In this document: in pieces, positions 32,844-42,725 of the stretch | Layout of the letters: the number at the start of each line of letters is the position of its first letter | Position numbering within the stretch: position 1 is the stretch's first letter | Assembly: GCF_000421105.1 (NCBI RefSeq) | Contig: NZ_ATWF01000002.1 | Span: 310,001-374,000, forward strand | Direction: 5' to 3' | Source of the DNA: Limisalsivibrio acetivorans | Lineage (GTDB): Bacteria; Chrysiogenota; Deferribacteres; Deferribacterales; Geovibrionaceae | DNA: 64,000 nucleotides | Notes under the pieces: generated by a model | The model's database searches: none | Seen by the model: the letters and a program-made list of their open reading frames with translations, nothing else | What the model was told of the DNA's origin: nothing | Position numbers and translations under genes: made by a program

Positions 32844-33612
32844 TTTCTTGTAGGAACCTGTAGATATCTCTGATCCTGTCTGCTGAATCCGCCGCTCCCT
32901 TTATCTTCGCCTCGAACTCCTCCGGGGTGGAGAAATCTATCCTGAGGGTGAGGGAGCCGTCCTCAAAGCCGGAATTGCTTTGAATATCGAGCGGGCCTGA
33001 GAGGTTTGAGAAGCTGTCCATAAAATCACGGCGAAACGAACTGCGTGTACCGGCAAGCTCATCGAGTGCTTCGGGCGTATAATTCTCCGGTGTATTCTCC
33101 TCACCCATATCGCTCAACAGCTCAACGGTTTTCCTGAATGCGGAGACACTTGGGGATGTTTCGATTGTGTATTCATGGAGGAACCTTCTGCCACTAATAC
33201 TGAGGCTTGAATAAATGGATATGATTTTCAATGAGGGGCGTTTCTGCTCTATATAGTTGAGAAATTCAATCGGGGCTTCCCCAAGAACCCTCAGTGCATC
33301 AAAACTGCGCTTACCCTTCACAAAGCGTTCCATTCCGGGAACCGTACAGGGTTCGATACCGAAGTGCGCACAGAGGGTAACTATCCTGCCCAGCTCAGCC
33401 GGACCAAGATCCCCGAGCAGTTCCATATGCAGTGCAACGGCCTCTGCCGGGCTAAGCTCACCTGCGCTCAAATACTCGCAAACCTCTTTGTCAAAAAGAT
33501 TAAGCCTGTACCACTCACCCTCCACTTTAGCCGCCACAGGGGGATAGGGGGAAATCTCCTCCTTAAGGCTTCTGAAAAGAGAACTGCACGACTCAAGACT
33601 CAGCAGCCTCAT
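32830..33612 (-). CDS. Protein of unknown function in the ftsY operon
   Basis: 260 residues, cytoplasmic by composition, no signal or membrane segment. I do not recognise a family. Visible features are a helical N-terminal part (SPAEAVALHMELLGDLGPAE), a middle stretch FLNYIEQKRPSLKIISIY and a C-terminal part SLTLRIDFSTPEEFEAKI followed by a long helix. It overlaps the ftsY stop by 4 bases and the SPL-like start by 14, so it must be co-translated with both. The SLTLRIDFSTPEEF stretch looks like a small beta-alpha unit. It is probably a real gene because of size, codon use and coupling. Confidence 0.7.
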   Translation of the reverse strand: MRLLSLESCSSLFRSLKEEISPYPPVAAKVEGEWYRLNLFDKEVCEYLSAGELSPAEAVALHMELLGDLGPAELGRIVTLCAHFGIEPCTVPGMERFVKGKRSFDALRVLGEAPIEFLNYIEQKRPSLKIISIYSSLSISGRRFLHEYTIETSPSVSAFRKTVELLSDMGEENTPENYTPEALDELAGTRSSFRRDFMDSFSNLSGPLDIQSNSGFEDGSLTLRIDFSTPEEFEAKIKGAADSADRIRDIYRFLQENDIC

Positions 33613-34895
33613 TCAGCCTCGTCTTCCCCTTCGCTTTGAAACAAAGCATCCACAAAATTATCCGCATCGAAGGGGCGGAGATCATCCATACCCTCGCCGA
33701 ATCCGATAAACTTAACGGGGATCTGGAGTTCGTTCACTATGCCTATGATAGCACCCCCCTTGGCTGTTCCATCCAGCTTGGTGAGCACGATTCCTGTAAC
33801 ACCGATCTCCTCGTGGAATACCTTTGCCTGTGCGAGGGCGTTCTGGCCGCTTGTGGCATCGAGAACAAGGAGAACCTCGTGGGGTGCATCGGGCATCTCT
33901 TTCTTAATAACACGGAAGACCTTGTCCAGCTCCTTCATAAGGTTCGCTTTATTGTGGAGCCTTCCCGCCGTATCTGCGATAACGACATCGTATCCCTTTG
34001 CCTTTGCGGATGTAACGGCATCGTATATAACTGCGGCGGGATCGCTCCCCTCCGCCTGCTTAACTATGGGAACACCAGCACGCTCCGCCCATACGCTCAG
34101 CTGGTTCACAGCCGCCGCACGAAATGTGTCGCCGGCGGCGAGTACCGTTCTGAGCCCCTCCGCCTTGAACATGCGGGCCAGCTTTGCGATGCTCGTGGTC
34201 TTGCCAGTGCCGTTAACACCAACGACTACAACAACATAAGGGTTCTCATCAACCTGAACCAGACTATTGTCCAGGGATAGTATATCCTTTATCTTTGTCT
34301 TAAGAGATTCCTTGAGATCCTCAGGATTCTTCAGGATCTTTCTGGAAACCTCCGAACGTACATCATCTATAATAGATAGGGAGGTGTTAACCCCCACATC
34401 AGCAGAGATGAAAAGCTCCTCCAGTTCCTCCAAGAGCTCCTCGTCAATAACCTTTTTACCAGCAAAAACTGTTTCGATACCACCAACAAGCTTGCCGGAT
34501 GTTTTGGAAAGCCCCATGCGCAAACGCCTGAAAAGCCCTTTCCGCTCTTTTTTGGGGTCCTCCTCTGCCGCTTTCTCGGGCTCTTGCTCCGGTTCGGGTT
34601 CGATCTCCGTCTCAAGCTCCTCCTCGGGGATACCCACCTCTATCTCTTCGGGATCGGGTAGCTCATCGCCGGAGACGGGCTTAATATCACCCTTCGGCTC
34701 TTCCCCCGTTATCTCCTCAGCGGGGATCGCTTCTCCGGTTTTGGATTCATCCTCTAAAGCCGCCTCTTCAGCGGGCTCTTCAGCTCCACCTTCTGGTTCC
34801 GGCTCCTCTGGTGATTCTTCAAGCTCATGCTCCTCTGAAAGGGAATCATCCTCATCTATATTCTTCTTCTTTTTAAATATGTCAAAGAAACCCAT
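33609..34895 (-). CDS. ftsY: Signal recognition particle receptor FtsY
   Basis: A 428-residue SRP receptor GTPase. It starts MGFFDIFKKKK and has a long acidic region of about 110 residues rich in Glu and Pro, as in other FtsY proteins, then the NG domain: GVNGTGKTTSIAKLA (P-loop), AAGDTFRAAAVNQL, DTAGRLHNKANLM and TKLDGTAKGG. It pairs with Ffh from the left end of the window to bring ribosomes to the membrane. I chose ATG 34895, 8 bases after TTGGAG, over an upstream GTG. It leads an overlapping four-gene run. Confidence 0.97.
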   Translation of the reverse strand: MGFFDIFKKKKNIDEDDSLSEEHELEESPEEPEPEGGAEEPAEEAALEDESKTGEAIPAEEITGEEPKGDIKPVSGDELPDPEEIEVGIPEEELETEIEPEPEQEPEKAAEEDPKKERKGLFRRLRMGLSKTSGKLVGGIETVFAGKKVIDEELLEELEELFISADVGVNTSLSIIDDVRSEVSRKILKNPEDLKESLKTKIKDILSLDNSLVQVDENPYVVVVVGVNGTGKTTSIAKLARMFKAEGLRTVLAAGDTFRAAAVNQLSVWAERAGVPIVKQAEGSDPAAVIYDAVTSAKAKGYDVVIADTAGRLHNKANLMKELDKVFRVIKKEMPDAPHEVLLVLDATSGQNALAQAKVFHEEIGVTGIVLTKLDGTAKGGAIIGIVNELQIPVKFIGFGEGMDDLRPFDADNFVDALFQSEGEDEAE

Positions 34896-35155
34896 GGTAA
34901 ACACTCCAAAAATAGCTTTATATGAGACAAAGGCAGTAAAACCTGCACCATTCTTTTTGTCAATATATACTTATCTATATATCAAAAGGCGTAAGTGTAG
35001 AACTCTGTTTTATTAATTACTTTCCTCTGGAAAAATGTGCTATTAAATACAGATTTCTAATGATAAGATACTAGAAGCTTTCTCTTGACAAAGTAACAAG
35101 AAAGCTAACATATTTAAAACACATTTTTTAAATTTTACAGTCCGGGGTAAATTCA

Positions 35156-37123
35156 ATGAAGATGTCTATCAAACTCAAGATTATTGTTTCGTTCAGCCTT
35201 CTTTCTCTGATAGCGGTAAGCTTCCTCATTATAACCAGTTACAGGGTCTCCAGCAAGATGGCCTATACAATGATCGAAAAGGATCTCCAGCACATCGCCG
35301 AGATATTCACATCAATGGTTAAAGCCTCCATATCCACCAGCACAAAAAACTATCTCGAAGGCGTTGTGGACTCAAACGTTGAAACGGTACGTTTCGAGTA
35401 CGGAGAGCATATGCAGGGCATCAACGAAGAAGCCGCTGCAAAATGGAAGGCCTCTCAGGTACTAAGCAGGCAGAAGATCCTCGATTCCGGTTATATAATG
35501 ATAGCCGAAGAGAATGGGAAGATATACGAACACCCCAACGGTAGAATGATAGGACAGGATCTTCATGAGATAGACGGCTTCACCAAGGTTTTGGAAAACA
35601 AGAATGGATTTGCCACCATAAAATGGGATGACGGAAACGGCGAGAAGGAATACTTCGCCTATGCAAACTTCTTCCAGCCCTGGGGGTGGTTTATTGTCGG
35701 ATTGGCAGCAAAGGAGGAGCTTCCCCAGCTTGTTAGAACCGCCGATTTCCGTGATTACATCCTCGATGTAAAGATAGGTGATACAGGGTACGGATACATC
35801 CTCAATAATGAAGGTAAGCTCATGGTACACCCTGCCAGCGAAGGGAAAAATTTAGCCAACGCCAAGGATACAGACGGAAGGCTCTTTATCAAGGAGATGC
35901 TTGAGAAGAAGAGCGGCAAGATCATATACCCATGGAAAAACCCTGGAGAAGAAAAGGCAAGGGAGAAGATCGTAATCTATGAATACCTCCCCGAGATGGA
36001 TTGGATTGTAGCCGCAGGGAGCTATATTGAGGAGCTTGAAAGACCCATAATAAAGCTAAGAAATATAAACTTCATCCTTGCACCCATAATAATAGCCATA
36101 TTCATCGTCGTAAGTTTTATTATTGCCAGCATGATAACGAAGCCCCTTCTCAGCTTCATCGGCGTCTTCAAGGAGATCGCCGCAGGAGACCTTACTAAGA
36201 AGGTTGAGGTTAAAACCAACGACGAGATTCGAACCGTTGCCGATGAGTTCAACAAGTTCGTAGACAATATACGGGATGCCATCCTCACCGTGCGGGATAC
36301 CACCGATTCGGTTGTATCAGCAACAAACCAGCTTTCCAGTACATCGGAAGAGCTGAGCGTTACTGCGGACAGTCAGGCACAGCAGATGTCCGAAGTGGCC
36401 GGAGGCATGGACGAAGTAACAAACTCCGCCGGAGAGGTTACAAGCCATGTTGAGCAGACCAGAGAGAAATCCGAGAACGCTCTGCAGGTAACCGGTAACG
36501 GTAAGGAGTTCCTGGAAAGAACCATCGAAAAGGTTACCCACATAAAATCGAGCACTGCCGAGCTCTCCAGCATTATCGGCGGGCTCTCTCGCTCATCCGA
36601 CGATATCGGTGATATCATCAATGTCATTAACGATATCGCAGACCAAACCAACCTTCTCGCCCTGAACGCCGCCATCGAGGCCGCAAGGGCTGGAGAGGCG
36701 GGCAGAGGATTCGCCGTTGTTGCCGATGAGGTAAGGAAGCTGGCAGAGAGAACCCAGACCGCCACAAAGGAGATAAGCGGGATTATCTCCACCCTGCAGA
36801 AAGAGGCGGCTTCTGCCGAGGAAGGCATGAAGGATGCTGAGAGCAGTGTGGATCAGGGTATCGAAGCGGCAGAGGAAACAAGAAACGTATTCGATGAGAT
36901 CGTTGAATCCGCCAACCTTATCCATCAGGAGAGCGAATCTGTGATGAGCCTTGTTAACATCCAGAACGAATCCACCATGAATATCAACAGCAACCTGCAG
37001 GGTATCGCCTCCGCCATTGAGGAAAGCTCAGCGGCATTCTCAGAAGTTGCACACACCATAAACGACCTGCAGAACCAGACAGAGAACCTGAATCAGCTTA
37101 TCTCTAAATTCAAGGTTCAGTAA
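35156..37123 (+). CDS. Methyl-accepting chemotaxis protein with double Cache sensor
   Basis: 655 residues. Transmembrane helices at about 8-28 and 300-325 enclose a periplasmic sensor with two Cache-like halves, each with the [18 protein letters not shown] or [16 protein letters not shown] pattern. A HAMP domain (about 325-380) and the signalling domain follow, with hairpin tip [19 protein letters not shown]. It senses a small periplasmic ligand, perhaps a carboxylate, which I infer from Cache domains in general. No C-terminal CheR/CheB pentapeptide is seen. It should feed into arrays containing the CheW-CheZ fusion encoded at 7.4 kb. A terminator follows. Confidence 0.95.
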   Translation: MKMSIKLKIIVSFSLLSLIAVSFLIITSYRVSSKMAYTMIEKDLQHIAEIFTSMVKASISTSTKNYLEGVVDSNVETVRFEYGEHMQGINEEAAAKWKASQVLSRQKILDSGYIMIAEENGKIYEHPNGRMIGQDLHEIDGFTKVLENKNGFATIKWDDGNGEKEYFAYANFFQPWGWFIVGLAAKEELPQLVRTADFRDYILDVKIGDTGYGYILNNEGKLMVHPASEGKNLANAKDTDGRLFIKEMLEKKSGKIIYPWKNPGEEKAREKIVIYEYLPEMDWIVAAGSYIEELERPIIKLRNINFILAPIIIAIFIVVSFIIASMITKPLLSFIGVFKEIAAGDLTKKVEVKTNDEIRTVADEFNKFVDNIRDAILTVRDTTDSVVSATNQLSSTSEELSVTADSQAQQMSEVAGGMDEVTNSAGEVTSHVEQTREKSENALQVTGNGKEFLERTIEKVTHIKSSTAELSSIIGGLSRSSDDIGDIINVINDIADQTNLLALNAAIEAARAGEAGRGFAVVADEVRKLAERTQTATKEISGIISTLQKEAASAEEGMKDAESSVDQGIEAAEETRNVFDEIVESANLIHQESESVMSLVNIQNESTMNINSNLQGIASAIEESSAAFSEVAHTINDLQNQTENLNQLISKFKVQ

Positions 37124-37146
37124 AAACAGTGCTAAACCAACAATAC

Positions 37147-37171
37147 AGGGGGGCTTAACAGCCCCCTTTTT
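37147..37171 (+). terminator. Terminator of the chemoreceptor gene
   Basis: GGGGGC (37148-37153) pairs with GCCCCC (37160-37165) around TTAACA, followed by six T residues. It lies 24 bases after the stop codon. Confidence 0.9.
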
Positions 37172-37220
37172 TCGCTAAAAAAATGATTTAACTTTTTCTC
37201 CAAGTGGCATAAAATAACCC

Positions 37221-40200
37221 ATGCGTTTCAAAAGCCTTCAGCTTCAGGGATTCAAATCCTTTGTGGACAAAACAGCCGTGGAATTCCCGGACGGGATCAC
37301 CTGCGTCGTAGGACCGAATGGCTCCGGCAAGAGCAACATCATGGACGCCCTGCGCTGGGTATTCGGCGAACAGAGCCCCAAGGAACTGCGGGGGAACGAT
37401 ATGGAGGATATAATATTCTCCGGTTCGAAGAAGCGCAAAACCTCCGGCTTCGCCGAGGTATCCCTTACGGTAACTGACCTGCCCGAAAGCGTAACATCCA
37501 AATGGGGGACCCTCTCCGAGGTTACGATAACCCGTAAATTCTACCGCTCCGGCGAAAGGGAATACCGGATAAACAACCGGAAATGCCGCCTCAAGGATAT
37601 ACGGGAAATCTTCTACGACACAGGCATAGGCCCCCGAAGCATATCCATAATCGAGCAGGGCAAGGTGGACAAGATTATCCAGTCCACCCCCGAAGAGCTC
37701 CGTGTTTTCTTTGAGGAAACCGCCGGAGTGGTCCGCTTCAAGGAACGCAAGAAAGAGGCGGAGCGCAGGCTCGGGCAGACGAGGGACAACCTTGGTCGTG
37801 TTAATGACATAATCAGCGAGATACGCTCCCACATGGAAGCCCTCTCCAAGCAGGTGGAGCAGGTTAAGCGTTTCCGAGAGCTTGCGGAAAAGAAAACCGA
37901 CCTTGAAAAGAAGTCACTATACTATAAGTACAGCCGCCTCAAGGAAGAATCCGCCAGACTGCTCGATGAGATAAACGAAGCTCGCCTCGCCATGTCCGGA
38001 ATTATCTCCAAGTTCGAATCCCTCACAAAGCAGGAAACAGAGAAGGAGAAGGAGCTTTCAAAACTCCGCGGCGACTACCGTGAGATGAACGACCAGATGC
38101 TCTCCATGGGGGATTCCATCGCCTCACTCTCCGGCGATATAAAGATCCTTGAAAACGAGATATCAACGGCGGAGAAAACCCGTGAGCGCCTCCACCATGA
38201 GATTGAAGATATGGAGCGCAAGCTCCGTGAGTTCACCGAAAGGCGTGTGAGCACCCTTGAGGAGAAGGAAAAGGCGGAGGGTGAGAAGCGGGAGCTCGGT
38301 GAAAAGATTGATGAGCTTCAGGAACAGATAGAGGAATACTCTCGTATGCGGGAGGATCTCAACGAGGAGATAAGCGAGGTCGATTCGGACTATCTCCGCC
38401 TCACCCAGGAGCTTACATCCCTCTCCAACAAAGTTTTCGAGAAAGAAACCACGGCAAACCGCCTTGAGGCGGATAAGAAACGCTTCACCCTCGAAAAGGA
38501 CGAGCTCGAAAACGAGACAGAGAACGCCGTTAAGCACGCAGAGGAGCTTGAGGAGAAATACTCCGGCCTCAGCACCGATCTGGATGCCGTCAGCACCATG
38601 ACCGAGGATGTACGTGATGAACTCCATGAGGCAAGGGATGCTGAGAGCGAAGCCAGAGAGAAGCTGGAGAGTGCAAGACGTGAAGCGGGCTCTCTAAGCG
38701 ACCGCAGGGATATGCTTACATCCCAGATCTCCAGCGCCGCCGTGGGTGATTCTGGTGAGTACCTGAAAAACATCGAATCCACACTGCTCATAGACAGGAT
38801 GGGGGAAAACGCCCCTGCTCACCTTGCAGATATCCTCGTATACAGTGATAGAGACAAAGGAAGAGCCGTTGCCACCATAAAAGAGATGGAGGGATCACTC
38901 CGCTTCACCTTCGAAAGCGAGGCGGAAAGTCTCATAGAGGAATTACTCTCACGCCCTAGAATCGATGATAATATCGAAAAAATTGGCAGTCTTTACAGAA
39001 AGATAGGTTCCGATGACCGTTCCTTCGTTATCATGGGGCTTAGAAACAAACTCGCAGAAACCGAGGAGAGGCTTAAGAACGCAGAGGGAACCCTGCAAAG
39101 CGCCGAAGCTGAATACGATGATGCCTCCATGAATGCCGAGGAGCTCACAGGTAAACTCGAGGAGCTTGAGGAACGCAAAAGTGCCCTTGAGCTTGATGTG
39201 CGCACCACAAAACACCAGCTTGAAGAGGCAAGGGCTGTGAAGGAGAAGCTCAGCCGCCGGGGCGAGGTTATCGAGAAAGAGATGGAGCTTGCCCTCAAGG
39301 AGCTTGAGAAGATCGAGGAGGAACTCGCCTCCATTAAGCTCGACCGTGAGGAAAAAGCCGCCGAACAGCGGGAGAAGGAGGACGAAAAGTCCGCCCTTGA
39401 GGATCGCCTTGGGGATATAACAGCCCTCTACGAGGACGCCCGGGACGACATGGGTTCACTCAAGATCGAAGAAAGGGGGATAGCTGAGAAGCTGAACGCC
39501 TCCGGCAGGGAGCTCCATTATATAGACAGGGAGATCTCCGAAACCACACGCCACCTCGCCGATGCAAAAAACAGGCTCTCCAAGCTCCTCACGGTGGATA
39601 TCGTCAATTTCAAAGACCGCCTTGAATCAAAGAAGGATGAATACGCCGCACTGATGAAAAAGCAGAACGAGATCCGCTCCAAGGCGCTCAACGCAGATAA
39701 AGAGGTTGCCGAAGTGGAGAAGGAACTTTCCGCACTACGCATTGAGATCGAGCGTGTTCAGGCGGAGGTTGAGAAGGAGAAGTCCGCAACCTCCGAAACC
39801 GAGATGAAGCGTGAGCGCATTTCATCGGATATGGACAATATCGCAGAGAACTATCTGGAAAGATTCGAAACAGATATAACAGAAGAAGAGCTCGATATAG
39901 AAGGTTTCCAGCCAAACAAGGCAAAATCCGAGCTGGACAATATCGCCGGTCAGATTGAGGGTCTCGGGCCTCTCAATATGGCCGCAGAACAGGAATACGA
40001 CGAAGTCTGCACCCGAAATGAGTTCCTGAGCGACCAGCGTAAGGATCTTGAGGACGCCATATCAAGCATTCATGAGCTTATAGGGGAAATCGACGACAGC
40101 ACCGTAATGCTCTTCAAGGATACCTTCGAAGGGGTTAAGGAGAATTTCAAGAAGGTGTTCGGAATACTCTTCGGTGAAGGGAGGGCGGAGCTGCGTCTCA

Positions 40201-40568
40201 GCGATCCGGATGACCTGCTCAACAGCGGTATCGAGATCTTCGTCCAGCCCCCAGGCAAGAACCTGCAGAACATGAACCTTCTGTCCGGAGGGGAAAAGGC
40301 GATGAGTGCATGTACCCTTCTCTTCGCCCTGTTCCTGTATCGTCCCACACCGTTCTGTTTTCTTGATGAGATAGATGCGCCTCTGGACGAGGCTAATATT
40401 GATAAATTTCTAAAGATTGTCCGCACGCTTTCGGCGGACACCCAGTTTGTTATAATAACCCACAGCCAAAAGACTATGGGCGCCGCAGACTCTCTCTACG
40501 GCGTCACCATGCACGAGCCCGGTGTTTCCCGGATGCTCTCCGTCTCACTCAGCGACCTTAAGCTTTAG
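37221..40568 (+). CDS. smc: Chromosome partition protein SMC
   Basis: A 1115-residue condensin ATPase. The N-terminal head has GPNGSGKSNIMDALRW (Walker A); the C-terminal head has LLSGGEKAMSACTLLF (signature) and FCFLDEIDAPLDEAN (Walker B). Two long coiled coils flank a central non-coil part (about 500-620), which contains HLADILVYSDRDKGRAV and resembles only the first half of a standard hinge; the glycine-rich pattern of typical hinges is not obvious. The total is some 70 residues shorter than common bacterial SMC. Its end overlaps the DEAD-box gene on the other strand by 11 bases. The ribosome binding site is weak. Confidence 0.96.
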   Translation: MRFKSLQLQGFKSFVDKTAVEFPDGITCVVGPNGSGKSNIMDALRWVFGEQSPKELRGNDMEDIIFSGSKKRKTSGFAEVSLTVTDLPESVTSKWGTLSEVTITRKFYRSGEREYRINNRKCRLKDIREIFYDTGIGPRSISIIEQGKVDKIIQSTPEELRVFFEETAGVVRFKERKKEAERRLGQTRDNLGRVNDIISEIRSHMEALSKQVEQVKRFRELAEKKTDLEKKSLYYKYSRLKEESARLLDEINEARLAMSGIISKFESLTKQETEKEKELSKLRGDYREMNDQMLSMGDSIASLSGDIKILENEISTAEKTRERLHHEIEDMERKLREFTERRVSTLEEKEKAEGEKRELGEKIDELQEQIEEYSRMREDLNEEISEVDSDYLRLTQELTSLSNKVFEKETTANRLEADKKRFTLEKDELENETENAVKHAEELEEKYSGLSTDLDAVSTMTEDVRDELHEARDAESEAREKLESARREAGSLSDRRDMLTSQISSAAVGDSGEYLKNIESTLLIDRMGENAPAHLADILVYSDRDKGRAVATIKEMEGSLRFTFESEAESLIEELLSRPRIDDNIEKIGSLYRKIGSDDRSFVIMGLRNKLAETEERLKNAEGTLQSAEAEYDDASMNAEELTGKLEELEERKSALELDVRTTKHQLEEARAVKEKLSRRGEVIEKEMELALKELEKIEEELASIKLDREEKAAEQREKEDEKSALEDRLGDITALYEDARDDMGSLKIEERGIAEKLNASGRELHYIDREISETTRHLADAKNRLSKLLTVDIVNFKDRLESKKDEYAALMKKQNEIRSKALNADKEVAEVEKELSALRIEIERVQAEVEKEKSATSETEMKRERISSDMDNIAENYLERFETDITEEELDIEGFQPNKAKSELDNIAGQIEGLGPLNMAAEQEYDEVCTRNEFLSDQRKDLEDAISSIHELIGEIDDSTVMLFKDTFEGVKENFKKVFGILFGEGRAELRLSDPDDLLNSGIEIFVQPPGKNLQNMNLLSGGEKAMSACTLLFALFLYRPTPFCFLDEIDAPLDEANIDKFLKIVRTLSADTQFVIITHSQKTMGAADSLYGVTMHEPGVSRMLSVSLSDLKL

Positions 40569-42357
40569 GCTTGTTCCCACCCGGCTTTCCTCCAGACCTG
40601 CCGCTCTGCCTGCTTCCGCTTCTTCTTCCGTCCGGCTTTCTGCGCCTGTTGTTTGAGCCTCCGGGTCTGCCCCCTCTGGGCTGTCTTTCGGGCTTGGGGC
40701 CTGTGGGTTCGGGGAGATCCTGCATAAGCTCACCCTCGGGGTATATATAGTTGAGCTTAACGCCGGTGTGTTCCTCTATCTGGGGTATCAGAAGGGATTC
40801 CTCCTCGCATGCGAAGATAACGGAAACACCCTTTGCTCCTGCCCTTCCGGTTCGACCGATACGGTGAACATAGCTGTCCGCATCATCGGGGAGGTTATAG
40901 TTGAACACGTGGGAAACGCCGTCCACGTGGATACCCCTTGCGGCTACATCGGTGGCCACCAGAACCCTGGTCTCACCCGAACGGAAACTCTCAAGGGTCT
41001 TGATACGCTTGGACTGACTAACATCACCCGAAAGCATGTTACAGCTTATGTTATAGCGTGTAAGCTTCTCGCTCAGCTTGCGTGTCTGGTCCCTTCGGTT
41101 GGTGAATACGATTAGACTCTTAAGATCCTGCTGGGTAATCATATTATAGAGAAGCTTAAACTTCTCATCACTGGAGATAACGTAGGCACGCTGTTCGATC
41201 TGTTCACTCGTTACGTTCTCCGGCTCTATCTCCACCTTGAACTGGTTTTTGGTCCAGCGTGAGGCGAGCTCGGTAACCTGCTGGTTCAGTGTTGCGCTGA
41301 AGAGCATGGTCTGCCGCTCCTCCTTGGGGGGAGTTGAGTTCATGATCTTACGGATATCAGGGATAAAGCCCATATCGAGCATCCTGTCCGCCTCATCGAT
41401 GATAACCATGTCCAGACTGCCGAGAAATACGTTTTTGTTGTGCTTGAAGTCAAGGAGTCTTCCAGGGGTGGCAATTACAATATCGACATTCTTCTCGGCG
41501 AGAGTCCGCTTCTGCTTCTCGTATCCCATACCACCGAAGACACTCAGAGTCTCGATGTCGGTGTACTTGCCGAGGTTGACAGCGTCCTTTTCGATCTGCA
41601 TAACAAGCTCTCTGGTGGGAGCCATAACAAGAACACGGGGTGTGCCCTTTCTGCGTTTACCCTCTATGGGGTTTTCGAGTATATGTTTCATGGCCGTGAG
41701 CAGGAATGCGGCTGTCTTCCCCGTTCCTGTCTGCGCCTTTCCTGTTACATCGTTACCTTTGAATGCCTCTGGGAGGATCTCCGCCTGAATGGGTGTGCAG
41801 TATTTGAAACCAATATCTGCAATGGCACGCAGAAGGGGAACGGGAAGGTTGAGATCATGAAACCTTGTTTCACCCTCTTTGGGCTCCACAACAAACTCCG
41901 AAGGATCCCATGGTCCGAAGTCCTTCTTCTCAACGGGTTTGGCAATCTTTACCTCTTTGGACTTGGGGGGAGCTGTTCTTGTTCTTTCCCTGGAAGGCTT
42001 CCTTGGTGAGGGTTTCTTCCTCTGGGGTGCATTACCCTTAGGCTTGCTCTCACCTTTGCCTGAATCGCCGGAGGGCTTATCCTGCGACTGCCTCGGTGCG
42101 TTTTCATCCTGTTTTGGCTTATTCTGCGGCTGGTTAGGTGAGTCGCTTCTTTTCCTTGCCGGTTTGTTTCTCTGGTTGTTTCTGGGTGCTGAACCGGGCT
42201 TATCAGCCTGCTTCTTCTCTGAATCGGGTGTTACAACGGGTCTGGGCTTACTTACGCCCCCGCTCTGCTCAGGCCTTTCAGGCGTTATCTCCTTAATAAC
42301 AACCTTGTCCTTCCCGTCTTGATTCTTGAATATCTTCTTCTTAAGTTTGCGTAACAA
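40558..42357 (-). CDS. DEAD-box ATP-dependent RNA helicase (RhlE-like)
   Basis: 599 residues. A basic, Pro/Gln/Lys-rich disordered N terminus (about 1-145) precedes the helicase core: FHDLNLPVPLLRAI with the Q motif, AQTGTGKT, PTRELVMQ, TPGRL, DEADRML, SAT, and in the second half VATDVAARGIHVDG and HRIGRTGRAG. The C-terminal tail is rich in Gly and Arg (GGRPGGSNNRRRKP), typical of RNA-binding tails. It probably remodels rRNA or mRNA, often in the cold. The start is TTG, with AAAGGAG upstream. Upstream lies a long spacer that may hold a regulated 5' UTR. Confidence 0.93.
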   Translation of the reverse strand: MLRKLKKKIFKNQDGKDKVVIKEITPERPEQSGGVSKPRPVVTPDSEKKQADKPGSAPRNNQRNKPARKRSDSPNQPQNKPKQDENAPRQSQDKPSGDSGKGESKPKGNAPQRKKPSPRKPSRERTRTAPPKSKEVKIAKPVEKKDFGPWDPSEFVVEPKEGETRFHDLNLPVPLLRAIADIGFKYCTPIQAEILPEAFKGNDVTGKAQTGTGKTAAFLLTAMKHILENPIEGKRRKGTPRVLVMAPTRELVMQIEKDAVNLGKYTDIETLSVFGGMGYEKQKRTLAEKNVDIVIATPGRLLDFKHNKNVFLGSLDMVIIDEADRMLDMGFIPDIRKIMNSTPPKEERQTMLFSATLNQQVTELASRWTKNQFKVEIEPENVTSEQIEQRAYVISSDEKFKLLYNMITQQDLKSLIVFTNRRDQTRKLSEKLTRYNISCNMLSGDVSQSKRIKTLESFRSGETRVLVATDVAARGIHVDGVSHVFNYNLPDDADSYVHRIGRTGRAGAKGVSVIFACEEESLLIPQIEEHTGVKLNYIYPEGELMQDLPEPTGPKPERQPRGGRPGGSNNRRRKPDGRRSGSRQSGRSGGKPGGNKPKA

Positions 42358-42725
42358 TTAGAACTCCTTTCCTGGTGTGGCTCTTGAGTTTATATATGGA
42401 AAACTTCTTTAATTATATATTTCATAATAATCGTAATTATAACCTAAAAGGGCAATCCTTCCCCATTATGGTATAACAATTTATCAATATTCCTGTAACT
42501 GATTAGAAATGACGGTGCTGTCATCAATCTTACGGGGAGCATGAGAAATGTCGAAGAACTCCATGTTTACTTCAGCCGTTTATTTTTATTCAACATTTAT
42601 ACCTTATTCCTAATCTCAGGAAAGTCAAGAGCGAGATGGTCCTTTTAAGCCATTTATAGCTGTTTTGGCCCCTTATCCTTCCCTCTTAGTTAAGATTATA
42701 ATATAATATCGGTGAGGTTGTGATG
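42358..42725. other. Divergent spacer between the helicase and Fic genes
   Basis: About 370 AT-rich bases without a gene. On the plus strand a TATAAT lies about 25 bases before the fic start, without a good -35. On the minus strand TTGCCC-N17-GATTAT could serve the helicase and would give it a 5' UTR of about 80 bases. I see no clear operator or RNA structure. Confidence 0.4.

Noticed and set aside
34267-35016. Ser/Pro-rich plus-strand frame of 249 codons opposite ftsY
   Set aside because: It is the antisense of the acidic FtsY N terminus and has no start signal.
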